A stretch of 64,000 bases of DNA from Typha latifolia (lineage: Eukaryota > Streptophyta > Magnoliopsida > Poales > Typhaceae), in NCBI GenBank assembly GCA_019914945.1, contig CM034100.1, positions 881,209 to 945,208 on the forward strand, read 5' to 3'. Positions 1 to 12,966 of the stretch are shown here, in pieces. Under the pieces are notes generated by a model. The model was given only the letters and a program-made list of their open reading frames with translations, was not told the DNA's origin and made no database searches. The first letter of the stretch is position 1; every line of letters begins with the position of its first letter. A program made the translations under genes and the position numbers.

Positions 1-740
1 CCAGAAATTGATTTCTTTGATAGAATTACATTATTAAAAAAAAATATTTAAACACGTCTTATACTATGATATTCAAAATACCTTTGCTTAGAGAATAATT
101 TGTATACCCATTGTGTTATGGATAATTTAAAATTAAAAAATATCCCATAAAATAATGCAGGAACTTGTTTTGGAAAAGGTACTAAGAGAAAGTTCGAACC
201 AAAAATGCAAGAGTTTTCTTTTAAAAGCTTTTTTTTTTCTTTTTTGCAAATTTCCTTAATTTTTCAAAACCATGTTGGTTTAAAGTAAAAGAATGCTAAG
301 CTGGTTGGGCTCTGGCTGGGCTTACGCGGCCCAGATAAGATGGCCAAATTTATCCAGATTGGAAGCCATAACTGCGGAATTGAGATTTGATTCCAAGGTA
401 GTAGTTATACTTGTTATTTATCAGAATCAACTAGGATCGATCCTGCATTGAACTATAGATCGTAATGGGGCCATAAATTTAGGGTGGTTAAATGAAGTCC
501 AGGTCTTTGTTTACGAATGAACGACATGAAAAAGACTCAGATGCAAATGGTGTATGAATGAAATGAATCCGTGGACCAAGTGTTTGATATCGAGAAACGA
601 TGGGTTGACTACTGCATGATATAGAAATCAGCATCCAGTGTATTGTAGCTGTTCCAGAAAGAACATTTTGCCCACTAACTAATGGTTGCAGTAAACCCCA
701 CCCACCCACCCATGAACCAGTCAACCTGACTCCAAATCCA
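1..740. other. Left edge, no gene recognised
   Basis: AT-rich sequence with homopolymer runs. Short open frames on both strands show no family motif, and I see no promoter, RNA gene or repeat array. It may be flank of the decayed DUF674 copy that follows. Confidence 0.5.
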
Positions 741-2040
741 TTGTGGATGCTAAAATTTATAAAATCAAGCTCATCTTTTGCTGTAGGACCAAATTCAGAA
801 CCGGATAGCCGCATCCGTTTAGTTATAGATCAAACCAGTAGCTATCTTCCATTTGGATGTATGGATAATTTGTATCAGAGTGTGAATGGACTCAGCAGCG
901 TCATAGAGGAGGACTCCAAGACTATGGTATTTTGGTCTCAAGAAAAGTCTCTCGAGTATTGTTGAAGAAGATCCGACAAGCACGCATACTGAGGTAATTG
1001 TCTGCTTAGAAGCAAAGAAGTGTAAGAAGTGCACTTGAATTTAAACCAGTTGATCCAAAGATGCCACCTTCAGTACTGGGAGGAAATGTGTACACCGAAA
1101 TGGAAACAACAGTAGAAGTTGGAGGAGGTTACGTCAAGGGGTAACAGGCATCATTCTGCAGCATCTCAGGCTTGGACACTGCCACTAAGAACTCCAACGC
1201 ACATTGCTATATGATTTAGAAGTGGCAAAGGTGACTGTGACTTTAGGCCAAGCACAGATAATTAATCTTTTTGTTGTTTTGTTTTTTTTCAATTAGATCC
1301 TCTAGCTTGTCTGTTATTGTTATAGACGGAAACTTTAGAACTACTAATCATTTAAAGACTCACATTGATTTTGAGATGCATTGCAGCCTCTCAAACTTTT
1401 GAAAGCTTCTATGATATCCGACAGAACTCTAACTGATGTTGTCGTCCTGTCTGATCTGACTAGATAGTGTCTTAGCATAAGCGCGGAAGGCCATCCATGC
1501 GCGAAGTCTGTTTTTCTATTGGGTATTCTGACCACAAGATGTTAGTAGTATTTCGGATTGCATGCCCAGCCTTCCAATACTCTGGTGCAGTGGTGCCTTT
1601 GTTGGACGGGTGATCATGACGTCGGATCTTTTACCGGCACGAGACCCGGCGGATAATAGTGTGTTTGTGAAGAGGGATCCGGCGGCTGGATACATCGTAA
1701 CTGATGATCTTTGTGTGGCGAAGAGTAGTAGTATAGCATCTTCAATTAGGTTCTAAAACTGCTAGAGAGATCACTAGATTCTGTGACGCCCTTGACCGGC
1801 GTATGCTTGAAAAACTACCACTGGGGCATGTGGTGATGTCAACCCCAGGTGCTTTTTGATGTTGAAGGGGGAAAGATACAGTTGCTGCTGTAGAAGAAAT
1901 TAGAACAACTCAATTGGAGCATAACTCTTGTTTGGAATAAAACCAAGAATGTAGTTTATGCTGAAGCAGGAGAAGACTCTGTGGACCTGATATTCAGCTT
2001 TTCTGTCTTTCCCTCTTGGTCGTATAGTACTAGGTCTTGA
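741..2040 (+). pseudogene. Decayed DUF674-family gene, scrambled fragments
   Basis: No intact frame exists, but pieces typical of the plant-specific DUF674 family (function unknown) appear on the plus strand in several frames. At about 855-890 a piece reads CMDNLYQSVNGL. At about 1050-1145 it reads VDPKMP and then GGGYVKG. At about 1390-1450 it reads LKLLKASMISDRTLTDVVV. At 1690-1735 it reads YIVTDDLCVAKSSSIASS, and at about 1750-1790 LKLLERSLDSVTPLT. At 1921-2010 the family's amino-terminal block appears (VWNKTKNVVYAEAGEDSVDL), and a one-base shift then leads into FPLGRIV. Stops and frame changes separate the blocks. The amino-terminal block lies after carboxy-terminal blocks, so two tandem relics or a rearrangement are likely. 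The relic sits tail to tail with the PRR gene. Recognition rests on remembered family motifs. Confidence 0.7.
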
Positions 2041-2329
2041 CAAATAGGTGAGAAGATAAATAGGGAGAACAGTAACAGCAGAGTTGTAACAACACAAACC
2101 ATCACAACAGTACTACCAACGTGCCATTATTAGTACAGCTGATAGCCACCCTTTCCAGGGTGATGAATACCAATAGTGGTTATCAAGGAGTCATGCCATA
2201 CACATTAAACAGTCCTTTTTATTTAGTACGCTAGCAACTCGGAACCTATTTGCTATTCATTAGCGAGCGGAGAGAAATCGATGCCTACTTGTCAATATTT
2301 CTGCAACCCAATATCCATTGTGGCCAACA

Positions 2330-5300
2330 TCATCTGTCTTCTTCCCTACCAGTCTGTTCATGCATGGCTTGTCGTACAAATTGCCCCCGCACACGTGGCC
2401 GCTGTTCTGCCAGTCTCTTCCTGCTGTGATAGAGAACCTGAAAACAAAAAATCGTCAAAAAGAAGCTAATTCTATTTAAATTTCAACACATTCGATAATG
2501 ATGAGCTGAAAGATATACTTCAGTCAACAATTCAATATCTACCAGAAATTTTACTAGATCTTGTTGACCAGCAAACTATCATTCAGAATAGAATGTTGTT
2601 CCAATAGACATTGAAATTCTGCAATATTTCTGGAAGATATGGTATCTGAGTTTACTGTGCTTGTTTCCTGATTTTGAAAAAAAAAAGTCCCTCCCTCCAC
2701 AGCTTGCTTCTACATTTTATATATTTTCATACACTTTCTTAGACTAATGCAATCTCTAGGCAAGTAGTGGTGTTGCAAAAGTTTAATGTGATAATCATAA
2801 CATGGTCTGTCAAGGAAAAACAAAACAGCAGACCTATTTGCTCTTTCATGATTGGACTAATGCTATGAGCAGCAACACTTTTACAAACTTCTTATGACCA
2901 GGATAACGTGACAGCACCTCCAAGATGATGCCATGTTAACAAGTTTATAGAAAATTTGCCAAGTGTCCACAAGTGCAGCACTTTCCTTCATGTTTGTCCC
3001 CTTAAAGTAAATGTTGAAATGAGCAAGAACTAAAAAATAGGATACCTTCTTTCCAAAGTTCCTCTCTTTCCTTTTCTGCCTGAATTTGTTAAGTGCTGCC
3101 TCTCTCTGTGCAAGTCTATTTTGATCCACACCACAACTCCCACTTCCACTTCCACTTCCATTGCCGCCCCTAGCTCCAGTTGCAATGTCATTAGCACTGT
3201 CCGTGTTCAGTCCTCCAGCTATGCTGCTTCCATTCTGCCCATTATTCCCATGATTACTGACGGAGTTGCTCCCAACTACGCAGACATTTTCAACATTACC
3301 TTCCCCTGGCCCAGTAAGCACATTAGATGACCCACATTGTGGGTCTTCTGCTGCCATGTTCTTAGGAGCCGAGTGATCTGGTGGCTGCTGCTGTTGCATA
3401 CTGTGAACATGATGATGATGGTGATGATAGTGGTGATGGTGATGTTGCACCTGGACCTGACGCTGGATCTCTTTTGGTTCTCCTGTTACTGTAGTTACTG
3501 TCACTTCATCAATTTTGTCTTGCTTAGCATTTGGCGTAGGAGAAGAACGGACTCGTACAGGACGAAAGGCTGAGGCATGCTGGATACTCTTGCCTGCTGA
3601 TGGTGCCGATGTGTTTTCCTTATATGCTGCTGGTTTAGTGAATGCATTCTTGGTAGTGGAACCCATGTCATTGTTGTTGCTACTACCATTAGAACCCTGA
3701 TTGATTGGAGCAGCATTTGAGTTGGATAACATATTGTTTGTCGACTCTGTTTTCACAGCATCTGAGCTGTTATCAAGCGGTGAGTAGCTTCCTCCACATC
3801 CTGTCAGTTCTTGATTAGAACCGGCAGAAGTATGATACCTTGCAAAACAAGGGTACAATAAGATGCCATTTATTCATGCAATAAACAATTTAAAGGACAC
3901 TGATATTATTTTTGCACCTTTTGAAGGCTGATAGATCAGAACGTTTTAGAATATTGCGGTCATCTTGAGCTGCAGTTATACCCTCTCCAGTTGATCTCAG
4001 CCTTTTCAAACTCAACTCCAGAGATGGTAGTTCCATAAAACCATTACAATGCTCATCTTTTCCTTCTGAGTTATTGGAGAAGCCATTAGGAGCCTCTGCA
4101 ACTCTGGCTACCTGTTGAGCATCTGTTATACCCTTGGCTATTGCACCAATCAGATCAGCAGCTTGATTTGCCAGATCTTCAGATGTATTGTTGCCTTCAA
4201 GCCCCATAAATTCCTCATTCTTTAGGTCACTTTCAGGCATCTTGTCCACAGTCGTAAAGGTTAGCTTAGTAGAAGCCTGATCGGTCGGATAAGACTCGCA
4301 ATGAGCATTCATATTCCTAGGTACTCCTATTTCCAAGTCTTTTCCCATTAAGTCATCTGCAAGAGAGATTGTACATTCAGGAAACAGTGAAAGGAAAAAA
4401 GGAAGGTAAAATAAATTGGAATTAGATTTTTCTCTGCATTCTCTTAGCATAACTTCCTTAGATTTATACCAGAAAATTCTTCTTGCCCTTGGCAGCTTCT
4501 ATTTGTAGTCATAGGAAACCATTCATTACAGAATATTTCGGGCTTCGGGTGAATAACTTGTGCACAGGTACTGTCGGGTGGATCAGCTAACTGATCTGAT
4601 GGAGACATAGGTTGAGAACTCTCGACCTCAACAGCACGCTTTGTCCAGGAACTCTGCATAATATAGCTATCTTTTGCATGAAGTATACGTGGGCAACCCT
4701 TCAAAACGACATAGGTACCACAAAGAAATGCATCTTCTTGAATAAATCAATGAATCATCAATATTCTACAATAGAATCTTTAAATTTTAGTAACCCCAAA
4801 TACTTGGGACTTAAAAAGGAAGTTTGCGTTATATGTAAGTTAGTAGGATTTTACAAAGATGACAAAATGTAAATTTCCTATCATGACAGGGTTGATTTGT
4901 TTCTTTTACGTTCAGCATACAGTTGGATGTTCTTAGGAGAATAAATCTGATATTGCATGCACTACAGAATTTTTATTTCTCACTGTTGTGATATGTGTTG
5001 CTTTTTGTTTGTGATGCAGGGGGCTGGGATTGTTAGCTTAGGAGCTAAAGGATTGCCAATTGGAGAGGGAACCTTATGAAAAACGTGTAGATGAAATATT
5101 CGTGGTTGAATTGCAGGAACATCTGAAATCATTGCTTAGAAACATCAAACAAGAAAAAGAATTTCTGCTTGTTAAAAATAGGGAAAGGATTGATTGGGGT
5201 TTCCCAGAAGTAATAAATACTGTGTAATTTATAGTGATTTGGGAAAAGTCATCAGATTAGAATCTAACTATATATGTTACACCAATATCTATATTGGAGG

Positions 5301-8300
5301 ATTTTAATTTAGCCCTTATAACCTATTTTAGCACCCCTAGAAAGATTCTAAAATTTATTTTGTGCCAAGATTATCCAGTGTGCCAATGACATGAACCAAG
5401 GTCAGCAGGCTCCGTGCCTCTAGTATGATAATCCTTGGTTGAAAGTAGCCCAATATGTTGGTCGTTACTTTCTTGTACAATGTCTAATCAAGGTGACTTT
5501 TTATTCGTTGGAAATGTGATTTGAAAAGCTAAAATTTTTCTTTATAAAATTCTTAGCTTCAGCCATCCTAGGGTGTCAAAAGGGTGAATGATAAAGACAG
5601 TCTATCATGGGGTTCATGTGGTTAATGTGGTTAGCATGGATACATGCATCAGATGACAGGATGAACTGCACAAACAAAAGTAGGAATTTCTTGCTTAGGA
5701 AGATGTCTGTAGAGGAGGCTATCATTATTTTAATGGGTTAATAATATTTGTATAAATTCTTTGATTTTAAATTGAATTATATATTTGTGTTCCACTATGT
5801 TATGTTGTGTTCCACTATGTTATGTTTATAGCTTTCTAAAAGATACGAGATCTTCACTACCAATCTTAAAGACAAGATCTCTTTTGTCACATTTAACTTG
5901 ATGGAACCTTCTTGAAGCTGACTTTTTTTTTAATGACCATGATTTGAATACTGATCTAATAAAAGCATGAAATATCAAATGATTGCAACAAAAGTGATCA
6001 AGGCAGTATAAATGCATGTGACCATTAGCAGTATGATAGCAGTGCATGCTCATGATGTGCATCCTTGCCATTCAAATTCACCACAAAAAGAGGTTTGGAG
6101 ATATGAGATTGTCCACTTTTGGCTGATTGTTGAGCCATTGTGGATGAATAAATACCATTCCAAATGTTTTCATTCATGCAAGACCATCTGTGGATCCTAG
6201 AAACTCAAATACGAAAAAGTCAAGGCTCAACCTAATGCAAGCATAAAAGAGGGTAGTAATTCTAATGCCTTGTTTGGAATGAGAATGAGTTCCTTAAAAT
6301 GGCAAGACCTGTCATTTACCATTTTACCCTTGATAAGACTAAAGGGTTTGCGTATTTAGAAACCTCAATTTCATACCTATAAATATGCATTGCATATCTA
6401 CAGACGTGTATTGCATACTTACAAACAGGAATTGCATACCTACAAACAAGTATTTTATATCTACAAGCTGGCATTGCTAACATATATGTAGGCATTGCAT
6501 ACTTATAAACAGGTACTTTATATGAGGTAAACATATAAGATCATAAATTTGGACACATTTTCCAAAACAAAACAAAAAAAAGGTAAACATAAGTGAAGGG
6601 TATTTTTAATAATATTATTTTTGTGTACTTTCCATCCATCCACTAGAAATGGTAATTGTGTCAATTTACAAAAGATATCCTCAATTTTCACTTCTTATTC
6701 TAATTTTAAAAACATTTTAATTTGAAATGCATATCTTATCAAAGGTCATGATGCCATGATTTACAATCAAACACTCTATGCAACTACTTCGGGTTAGAGG
6801 TGCATATTCAAGGATAAAAAATGAGTAGAACTAATTTGGTTTTACTATAAACTGCAGCCAAACGCCACCTAAGTGCATATAGGGTGCCACACTCCATGAG
6901 ATCACTGATATGGTACCGAAGTAAGAACAAGTTAGTTACATATCATCAAAACACAATAACACAATACAATGTTTTCAATGAGAAATAATGTGATCTCTAC
7001 TGTAGTTGGTGATGGAAGACATTTCACACATCCAAGCAAATGATACATGCAAAGTACAATGTTCCAATGTGGATTCTTTATAATCAGCGAATTCTCCTTT
7101 AGCTAGCCTAGTTAGCACAGGGAGTGGAAGAGATGATGATAAGATGAGAATGAGATGATATAAAACTTCCTCAAGTCTTGCAAGCATGCTTGGCTGCTTG
7201 CACATAAGTTGCTCAAGTTGTGAAATCACTAGCACTATCATTGCCATGAATTTTCAAAATGAGCAATCTGAAATAAAAGAGGTATAGTAAATTGAGTACC
7301 TGAGTTCCACTACCATTATCACTGCCATCCCTCACATTCAACTCAATGCTTTCATTGTCATCATCATTGTTGCTGTCACTATTATTTGCAGAATCATCCG
7401 CACTGTTTGACTTGGTACACTTTTGGGTTTGGATACCACTTTCACTTCCACTGCCACTAGACTGAGATGTGACAAGCAAATAACAGTTCAGAAGGGAGAA
7501 GTAAATTCAAGTACTTCTAAAGCCAAATATCCCTAAAAAGGATAAAAGAAAACAACAGACAGAGACCAGCAATCTGAATACAATTATGCATTTTCTTAAG
7601 TTTGAATGCAATTATGCATTCTTCAAGAGCTGCAGAACATTAACCGTACCTCATCACACATATTTGATTACTATTTAACTGAAAGTAACATCATGACAAC
7701 TTACACTGTGGCATCTCCTCCAGACATGCTGCCAAAGGTTCTTAAGCTCATTTTTCCGAATGGGCTTTACTAAAAAGTCAACTGCACCTTTTGACAAACA
7801 CTTGAAGACTGTTCCCATAGAATCATTTGATGACATCACTGCACAAGTCATCAGGTATAGCATTTAGAGTAGCAAAATTGAATAACGCGTACAATTTTAC
7901 AAATCAAGTTTTAAGTGAGTGATCCAGAAAAGTACTCACTGATTACAGGAATATTCTTCCAAGTTTTGTGGCTCATTATCTTGCTTAAAAGACCAATTCC
8001 AGAGAGACAAGGCATGACTACCTCGGTCAAGACAAGGTCAACGTGATTTGGCAAGTCTTCTAGGATCTTCCATGCTTGCAGACCATTTGCAACAGCAGTA
8101 ACTGCATTATGAATGGTGTAATTATGTTAAACACCATTAAAGGAAGCTACAAGACAATTTTCAGTTATGACAATCATCACCTAGAGATATTATTAGCAAA
8201 CTGAAGAGTATGGACAGGTGTGCACAGCATGAATCTAGGTTCATTTACAACCAAAAAGTGAAGGCTTTTGATTTGATTTAATTCATTGTTTATTTGAATC

Positions 8301-11300
8301 CAAGGTTTTCTATCAAATTTTTAACTCAACAATCTATTATCTAAAATCTAAATACAACCTACCGAGACCGCTTTGATTTTTGTATTCTAGAGAAATTGCT
8401 ACATGCAATGAATGAGGGGAAGCATAAGGTGTAATTAGCACCTCATGCTACTAATTGGTGAAGGATCTTCAGAGAGGCCAGCAGGTCTTTTCAGAAAAGC
8501 ATAATATATAATTAGCATGCGACAAACAAAAGCAAAATCAGTATAGTGTTTACCACCTCAATAAAGTACTTATAGATTAGAGTTGAGCAGTCTTAACTAA
8601 TAGGAATTTCTTTGCTTGGCTGACAGCCAAGTAGTAGGCATAATATGGAGAATCAGCTCCGACTCTAAGAGGCAAGCAATTCACAACCTATTCTAGCTGA
8701 CTATATTAGATGGAACAAACACAAATTATCAATCTGCATACTAAGTCATACAGAAGTGTGGAATCAACTTTCTCCATGAGATTGGAAGGTAGTATGTCTG
8801 CACTAAAATATGTGGCTTAAGTACTACGGCAAAGGAGAGATGGATGGTTTCATCATTGATTGGCTATGAGTTATACAGAAATATGATCCTATCATCCAAG
8901 GCCTTATACACTACAAAGGTGGAAAAACAAGATGCATTCCACCGAACTGTATGGACTCTAAGACGAATATAATGAGGAGGACAATAGACACCATGATCTA
9001 CTAAATGGAAAAAAGCATCGAAAGATAAAATATGGGTTCAAATCCTATTTGTGAAAAGAGGCCAAGTGAAAGATCATGACAGTAAAAAGAACTGAGGCTA
9101 AAATCAAAATAGTCATAGAGCGAGTTCTTTCGCTCATAAAAGGTAATAGATAAGCAGCTTACTCCATTCCATCCTAAGTCAGGAATAGCGGGACAGATTA
9201 AAGCAATCATCTCTTAACTCCTTCAGTTAAATATATCTAAGAGTCTAAAGGAAGCATCCTTCGGTATAAGTCGCAAAGGGAAACAACATTACTTGAAGAA
9301 GCATTGTCAGACAAGTGAAAGTATAGGTCATAGATCCAACGGTACCCAATGACGTAGGATCAAAGCGTCCTTGAGCGATATCTCATATTTTTCGCACAGG
9401 TGATGCAATATTACTTATGGTGTTAGGCTTATGACTAAGTTCCTTAGTCTACGGTGGTAAACTGTCGGTCATACTATTCGCTAGATAATGGGCATAGTGA
9501 TTCTACCACTAGATGCCTTTCTACTCGACAAGTGTTGCTTGATATAAGATTTGTTGCTACTTATGTTGTGGCTCTACATGAACCTGAGATAAAAAAAAAA
9601 TTAATGTTTTCGGATGATATATACCATATCTATTGTTATTAACGTATATGGGCTATAGTTATGGACATAATGAGTATGTAGTATAGATGCATTATTATGA
9701 TCATAGTTATCATGCATACAAAATATTAGAACCCTACCAAGGGATGTAGGAGCCGGTGATATAGAGATGTAAGCTACAAAGCATATGGCAGCCTCTAGAA
9801 AATTGGCTTGGAGATTATGGCAAAGGGACATTGGCTTTGTTTGAGGTCGCTCTTTTAATAAACAAGTCGAGCTTATCGGACCTAGATGCTTGACAAGAAC
9901 CACAAAACCGAGGGGAACTAGGAAGCCTTGATGTTATATCAAACCTTGATGCTTGACAAGAACTCATCCTCAAAGTTCGCTAGTGAAGTTTCTTTTGAAT
10001 GATGATACTCAAGTCTCAAACAAGTTTGTCATCAATTATCTCTTAAATCCCATGACTGTTGGGAAGATCAATCATGCATTGATAGCTCATAAAGGACATA
10101 TCTTCTTGGGATTCAATGTATTGCAGCTTCCTATTAGAACATGTTCTTTACAAAGATGCACCATCACTAGGTCTTCTTCTTTGTACATTTTTCAGACTGT
10201 GATGCTCATCTACAATTGTAATGCTATAATTCTTGACAGGCCTCCAATGGAAAGTGGCAAGATTATGGAACATTTCCTTCATAGATTTGTAGTAAGTGGT
10301 GCACCACCAAGGGACCAAGATCTATCTACACACTAGTAGGTTCTTTTTCAAAGATTCCAAGTCTAGGTCTACACACGAAGTGTATAAGAAAAAATTAGGA
10401 TAGAAATAATTTTCCAGGAAAATACGAGGATTAAATAAGGACTAAATAATTTTTATCCCAAATATGGGATATGAATGATGTTTTATTATGATAGTTAGGA
10501 TAAAGGATAAAAATGATCAAAACCTTATGCCCTTTCTCTAGTTTAATGTGAATAATATTGTTATTTCTTTTTTTGAAAAAGAAAGATGAAAATTCTAATT
10601 AGGTTAAAAATTAAATATAAATTGCAATTATATTTTATAGCTATTATGTTATCTTCTCATGGTTATTTTCATAATACCTTTGTAATTTTATTTTACAACT
10701 ATTTAGAAATCCCATTAGGTTATTATATTTTACACCGATTAATTTAATTTAGAATTCTTTGGAGAAGGTCAAATTGGTAATTTGGCCTTTTGGGATAAAG
10801 GGGTTGGATATCCTAATATTTTTATCCCAACCAAAAGTTGGGGTAAAGATATCCAAGTAAACCTCCTTTATCCCCTTCTTTTTTTTATCCCAACTTCCTA
10901 TGCCTTGTGTGGCAAGATTTTCTAAGATAAAAGAGGGTTATCAAATAGGCCCGAAGAGTAGGGAAAGATATTGGTTGCTGAATAAGATGACATATCCACT
11001 TGCATCATAGTACCAAGTAGCATGCTGGACTCTCGTATTTTGTTTACAAGAGAAAAGAAAACTTGTCTACAACAAAAATGTAGGGTCTCTAGGTTACTTT
11101 CAAAGATAATGAAAAAATTAGGGTTAGCATAAGATATCTCAAAAAGATTATTATACTTCAAAAAGAAACATGGAGAAGAAAAGGCAAAGGAGGGAACATT
11201 GGAATCATCAAAGAATATGCATACTGCCTAATTATGTATACCAGAATCATCACAAAAGAGTTTTCCAGCTAAATTTAGAAACAGAAATAATGGTCATCAT

Positions 11301-12012
11301 ATATCGCTAGGATATGATGGTACTTTCCTTTTCCTTTGGCTAGAGAAATGGCCCAAGGCCTGCAAACTTAAAGCTATGACTCTCAGAAAATTGGTGCAAC
11401 ACAATTTTGACTCCAACTCCCTAGTAAGACGTGGCATAATGTCATGTCAACTGATAATTCATTTCAATCACAAATAAATGCATGTTAAATGAAGAGCTTA
11501 TCACATCCACTAAAATTAGAATAAATAAATGATTCTCTGCAGCATAGCAGGGTTTCTGAATTTGGACTCAATCGACCTTCTTAACATTTTAAAGGATATG
11601 AGCTGAATCATTAGATCAATCATCACTATGATAGAGTTCAGTACAGACCTTCGTAGCTACAATTGCGAAGCAAAGAACTGACCACATGTCGGGTGGAGTC
11701 ATCGTTCTCCACAAGCAAAACCTTGAGGGTTCTGACTGGTAGAAACCTCTCCCAGCGGATGATAGGCGCAAGTGGCTGTTGCTGCTGCTTATGCGAACCA
11801 ACCTGTTGTGGCAGAGGGGCGACACCTCCGTCATGATTACTTTTTGGAGCTTCTACCTCATTAATTCTCAACTCATCATCATCTGAGAGGTCCTGGTCCT
11901 CCCCTGCGGTTCCATTTTGGACTTCTTTGTATTCATGTTGTACATAGTGGTTAGCTTTCGCCAGCCTTTTGTGGGAAGGCCTGTCAAGGCTCGCCTGATG
12001 GTCACCTCCCAT
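2330..12012 (-). CDS. PRR37: Pseudo-response regulator, PRR37/PRR73 (PRR7) type
   Basis: Nuclear clock repressor; the family sets circadian period and photoperiodic flowering (PRR7 in Arabidopsis, PRR37/PRR73 in rice, Ppd-H1 in barley). Eight coding exons were rebuilt: 12012-11649, 8101-7940, 7838-7705, 7461-7300, 4653-4470, 4356-3918, 3838-3046 and 2437-2330. All junctions are GT-AG and in phase, giving 781 residues, the usual length. The pseudo-receiver domain covers about residues 95-215. It keeps D104/D105 and K200, but the phospho-acceptor aspartate is Glu148 (LTEVVMP), as in all PRRs. The middle is Ser/Asn-rich with a His tract. The CCT domain (727-769) is split over the last two exons and reads VLYHSRKRL where relatives have VRYQSRKRL. 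An in-frame TGA nine bases upstream supports the ATG. The gene is divergent from TOP6A. Symbol choice between PRR37 and PRR73 is open. Confidence 0.95.
6368..6535. repeat. 21-bp minisatellite, about 8 copies, in PRR intron 4
   Basis: About eight diverged copies of a 21-bp unit (for example ATTGCATACTTACAAACAGG plus one base) begin at 6368, 6389, 6410, 6431, 6452, 6473, 6494 and 6515. The unit length is a multiple of three, so the opposite strand stays open and reads as a seven-residue periodic peptide. That frame has no support as a gene, since it lies inside a 2.6-kb intron. Confidence 0.85.
8102..11648 (-). other. PRR intron 1, 3.5 kb, with possible old transposon remains
   Basis: Large first coding intron, GT donor at 11648-11647 and AG acceptor at 8103-8102. 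No conserved coding frame lies inside; a 127-codon frame at 9953-10336 shows no motif. At about 10470-10890 there are several near-repeated or inverted pieces built on GGGATAAA and GGATATCC, which suggests a decayed MITE without clear ends. Confidence 0.5.
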
Positions 12013-12222
12013 CAACTGGAGTCAAAGAGATCAGGAATGGAGCTAAATTGGATAGGAGACGAGCCCTCCTTTGTCCAAGAAAAGAACTTGCACATATTCT
12101 GTTGCCTTCACGAACACCTCGATTCTGGTCTAACTACTCCAACATGAATCAGATGTACAAATTTTTATGTTAAGATGATTCCATAACAAATTCTCTCACC
12201 CAATTCCCAATAAATCACTCAC

Positions 12223-12950
12223 CTGAGTTGGGAACCAGACCGAACTCAAAGCTTCCACCCTACAGTCAATGCGATCCGACGACGGCGTAGAAATAAACTG
12301 CTTTTCCAGTGATTCTTATTAAAACATACACCGATTTGTAAGGACAGGGCTGAATCTTCCAAAATCTTAGCTTCCTATAGACCAAAACAAGGAAAACGCT
12401 CAACAAATTCTTTATTATACCACCTAATTTAAAAATCCGGCAGAGAAGAGATCTAAAGATAAAGAAAAAAAAAACCAAGGGTTTCAAACAAGAACCACGG
12501 TAAACCTAGCAGAAACCCTTTCCCGAGAGCATAAATCTCCACTTCCTCTTCCAACAAGAAGTCTCAAGGGTTTCCACGACTGGAAACGAAAACAAGAACC
12601 AAATCGAAGGATTTTCCTTAAAAGAAAAATGAAGGCGAGATACCGGATACCTCCCGCCTCGATCGAGACGCCGCCCTTCGGATCGCTAGTAGCGGAATCC
12701 GGCGGGCAAGAACCAACCGCCGGAGATCAATTCCCGTCCAAGAATTCGAATCAAGACCAGTGAAAGAGAAACGAAGAAGGAGAGCGAGATACGAAGAGAA
12801 ACAGAGAAAAAATTTCTCTCTTAATTCGAAAATTAGATGGATTGGAGGACTAGAGACGAAACCCGAAGACCATGGCTGTTAGAGAGAGAGAGGAGGAGGA
12901 GGAGGAGGAGGAGGAGGAAAGAAGATATCGTGGGAGAGATATTAGGGTCT
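12223..12950 (-). other. Predicted PRR 5' UTR exons
   Basis: Upstream of the PRR start, splice signals outline non-coding exons on the minus strand. A 37-bp exon at 12259-12223 has the acceptor GACTGTAG and the strong donor CAG|GTGAGT, and contains no ATG. An outer exon may run from about 12900-12950 to 12651, where GAG|GTATCC is a good donor. The next acceptor, CTCCAG, lies a few bases before the ATG. The outer exon carries a GA and GGA repeat tract at about 12880-12918. These are predictions from splice consensus only. Confidence 0.5.
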
Positions 12951-12966
12951 GAGGAGATGACGTGGA
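12937..12966 (-). promoter_or_regulatory. AATATCT motif and ACGT core near the PRR transcription start
   Basis: On the minus strand AATATCT, the core of the evening element bound by CCA1/LHY/RVE MYB factors, occupies 12943-12937. A CCACGTCA element with an ACGT core lies about 15-25 bases further upstream. Clock control of PRR genes through such sites is known in Arabidopsis. That these copies are used is inference, since seven-base motifs occur by chance. Confidence 0.35.

Noticed and set aside
9025..9060. GGTTCAAATCC word resembling a tRNA T-loop
   Set aside because: The flanking bases do not form a T-arm, and no acceptor or anticodon arm is present.
9953..10336. 127-codon frame in PRR intron 1
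   Set aside because: No recognisable domain, located in an intron; may be transposon debris.
10380..10920. Possible MITE with GGGATAAA and GGATATCC repeats
   Set aside because: Repeated words are present, but I could not define terminal repeats or a target duplication.
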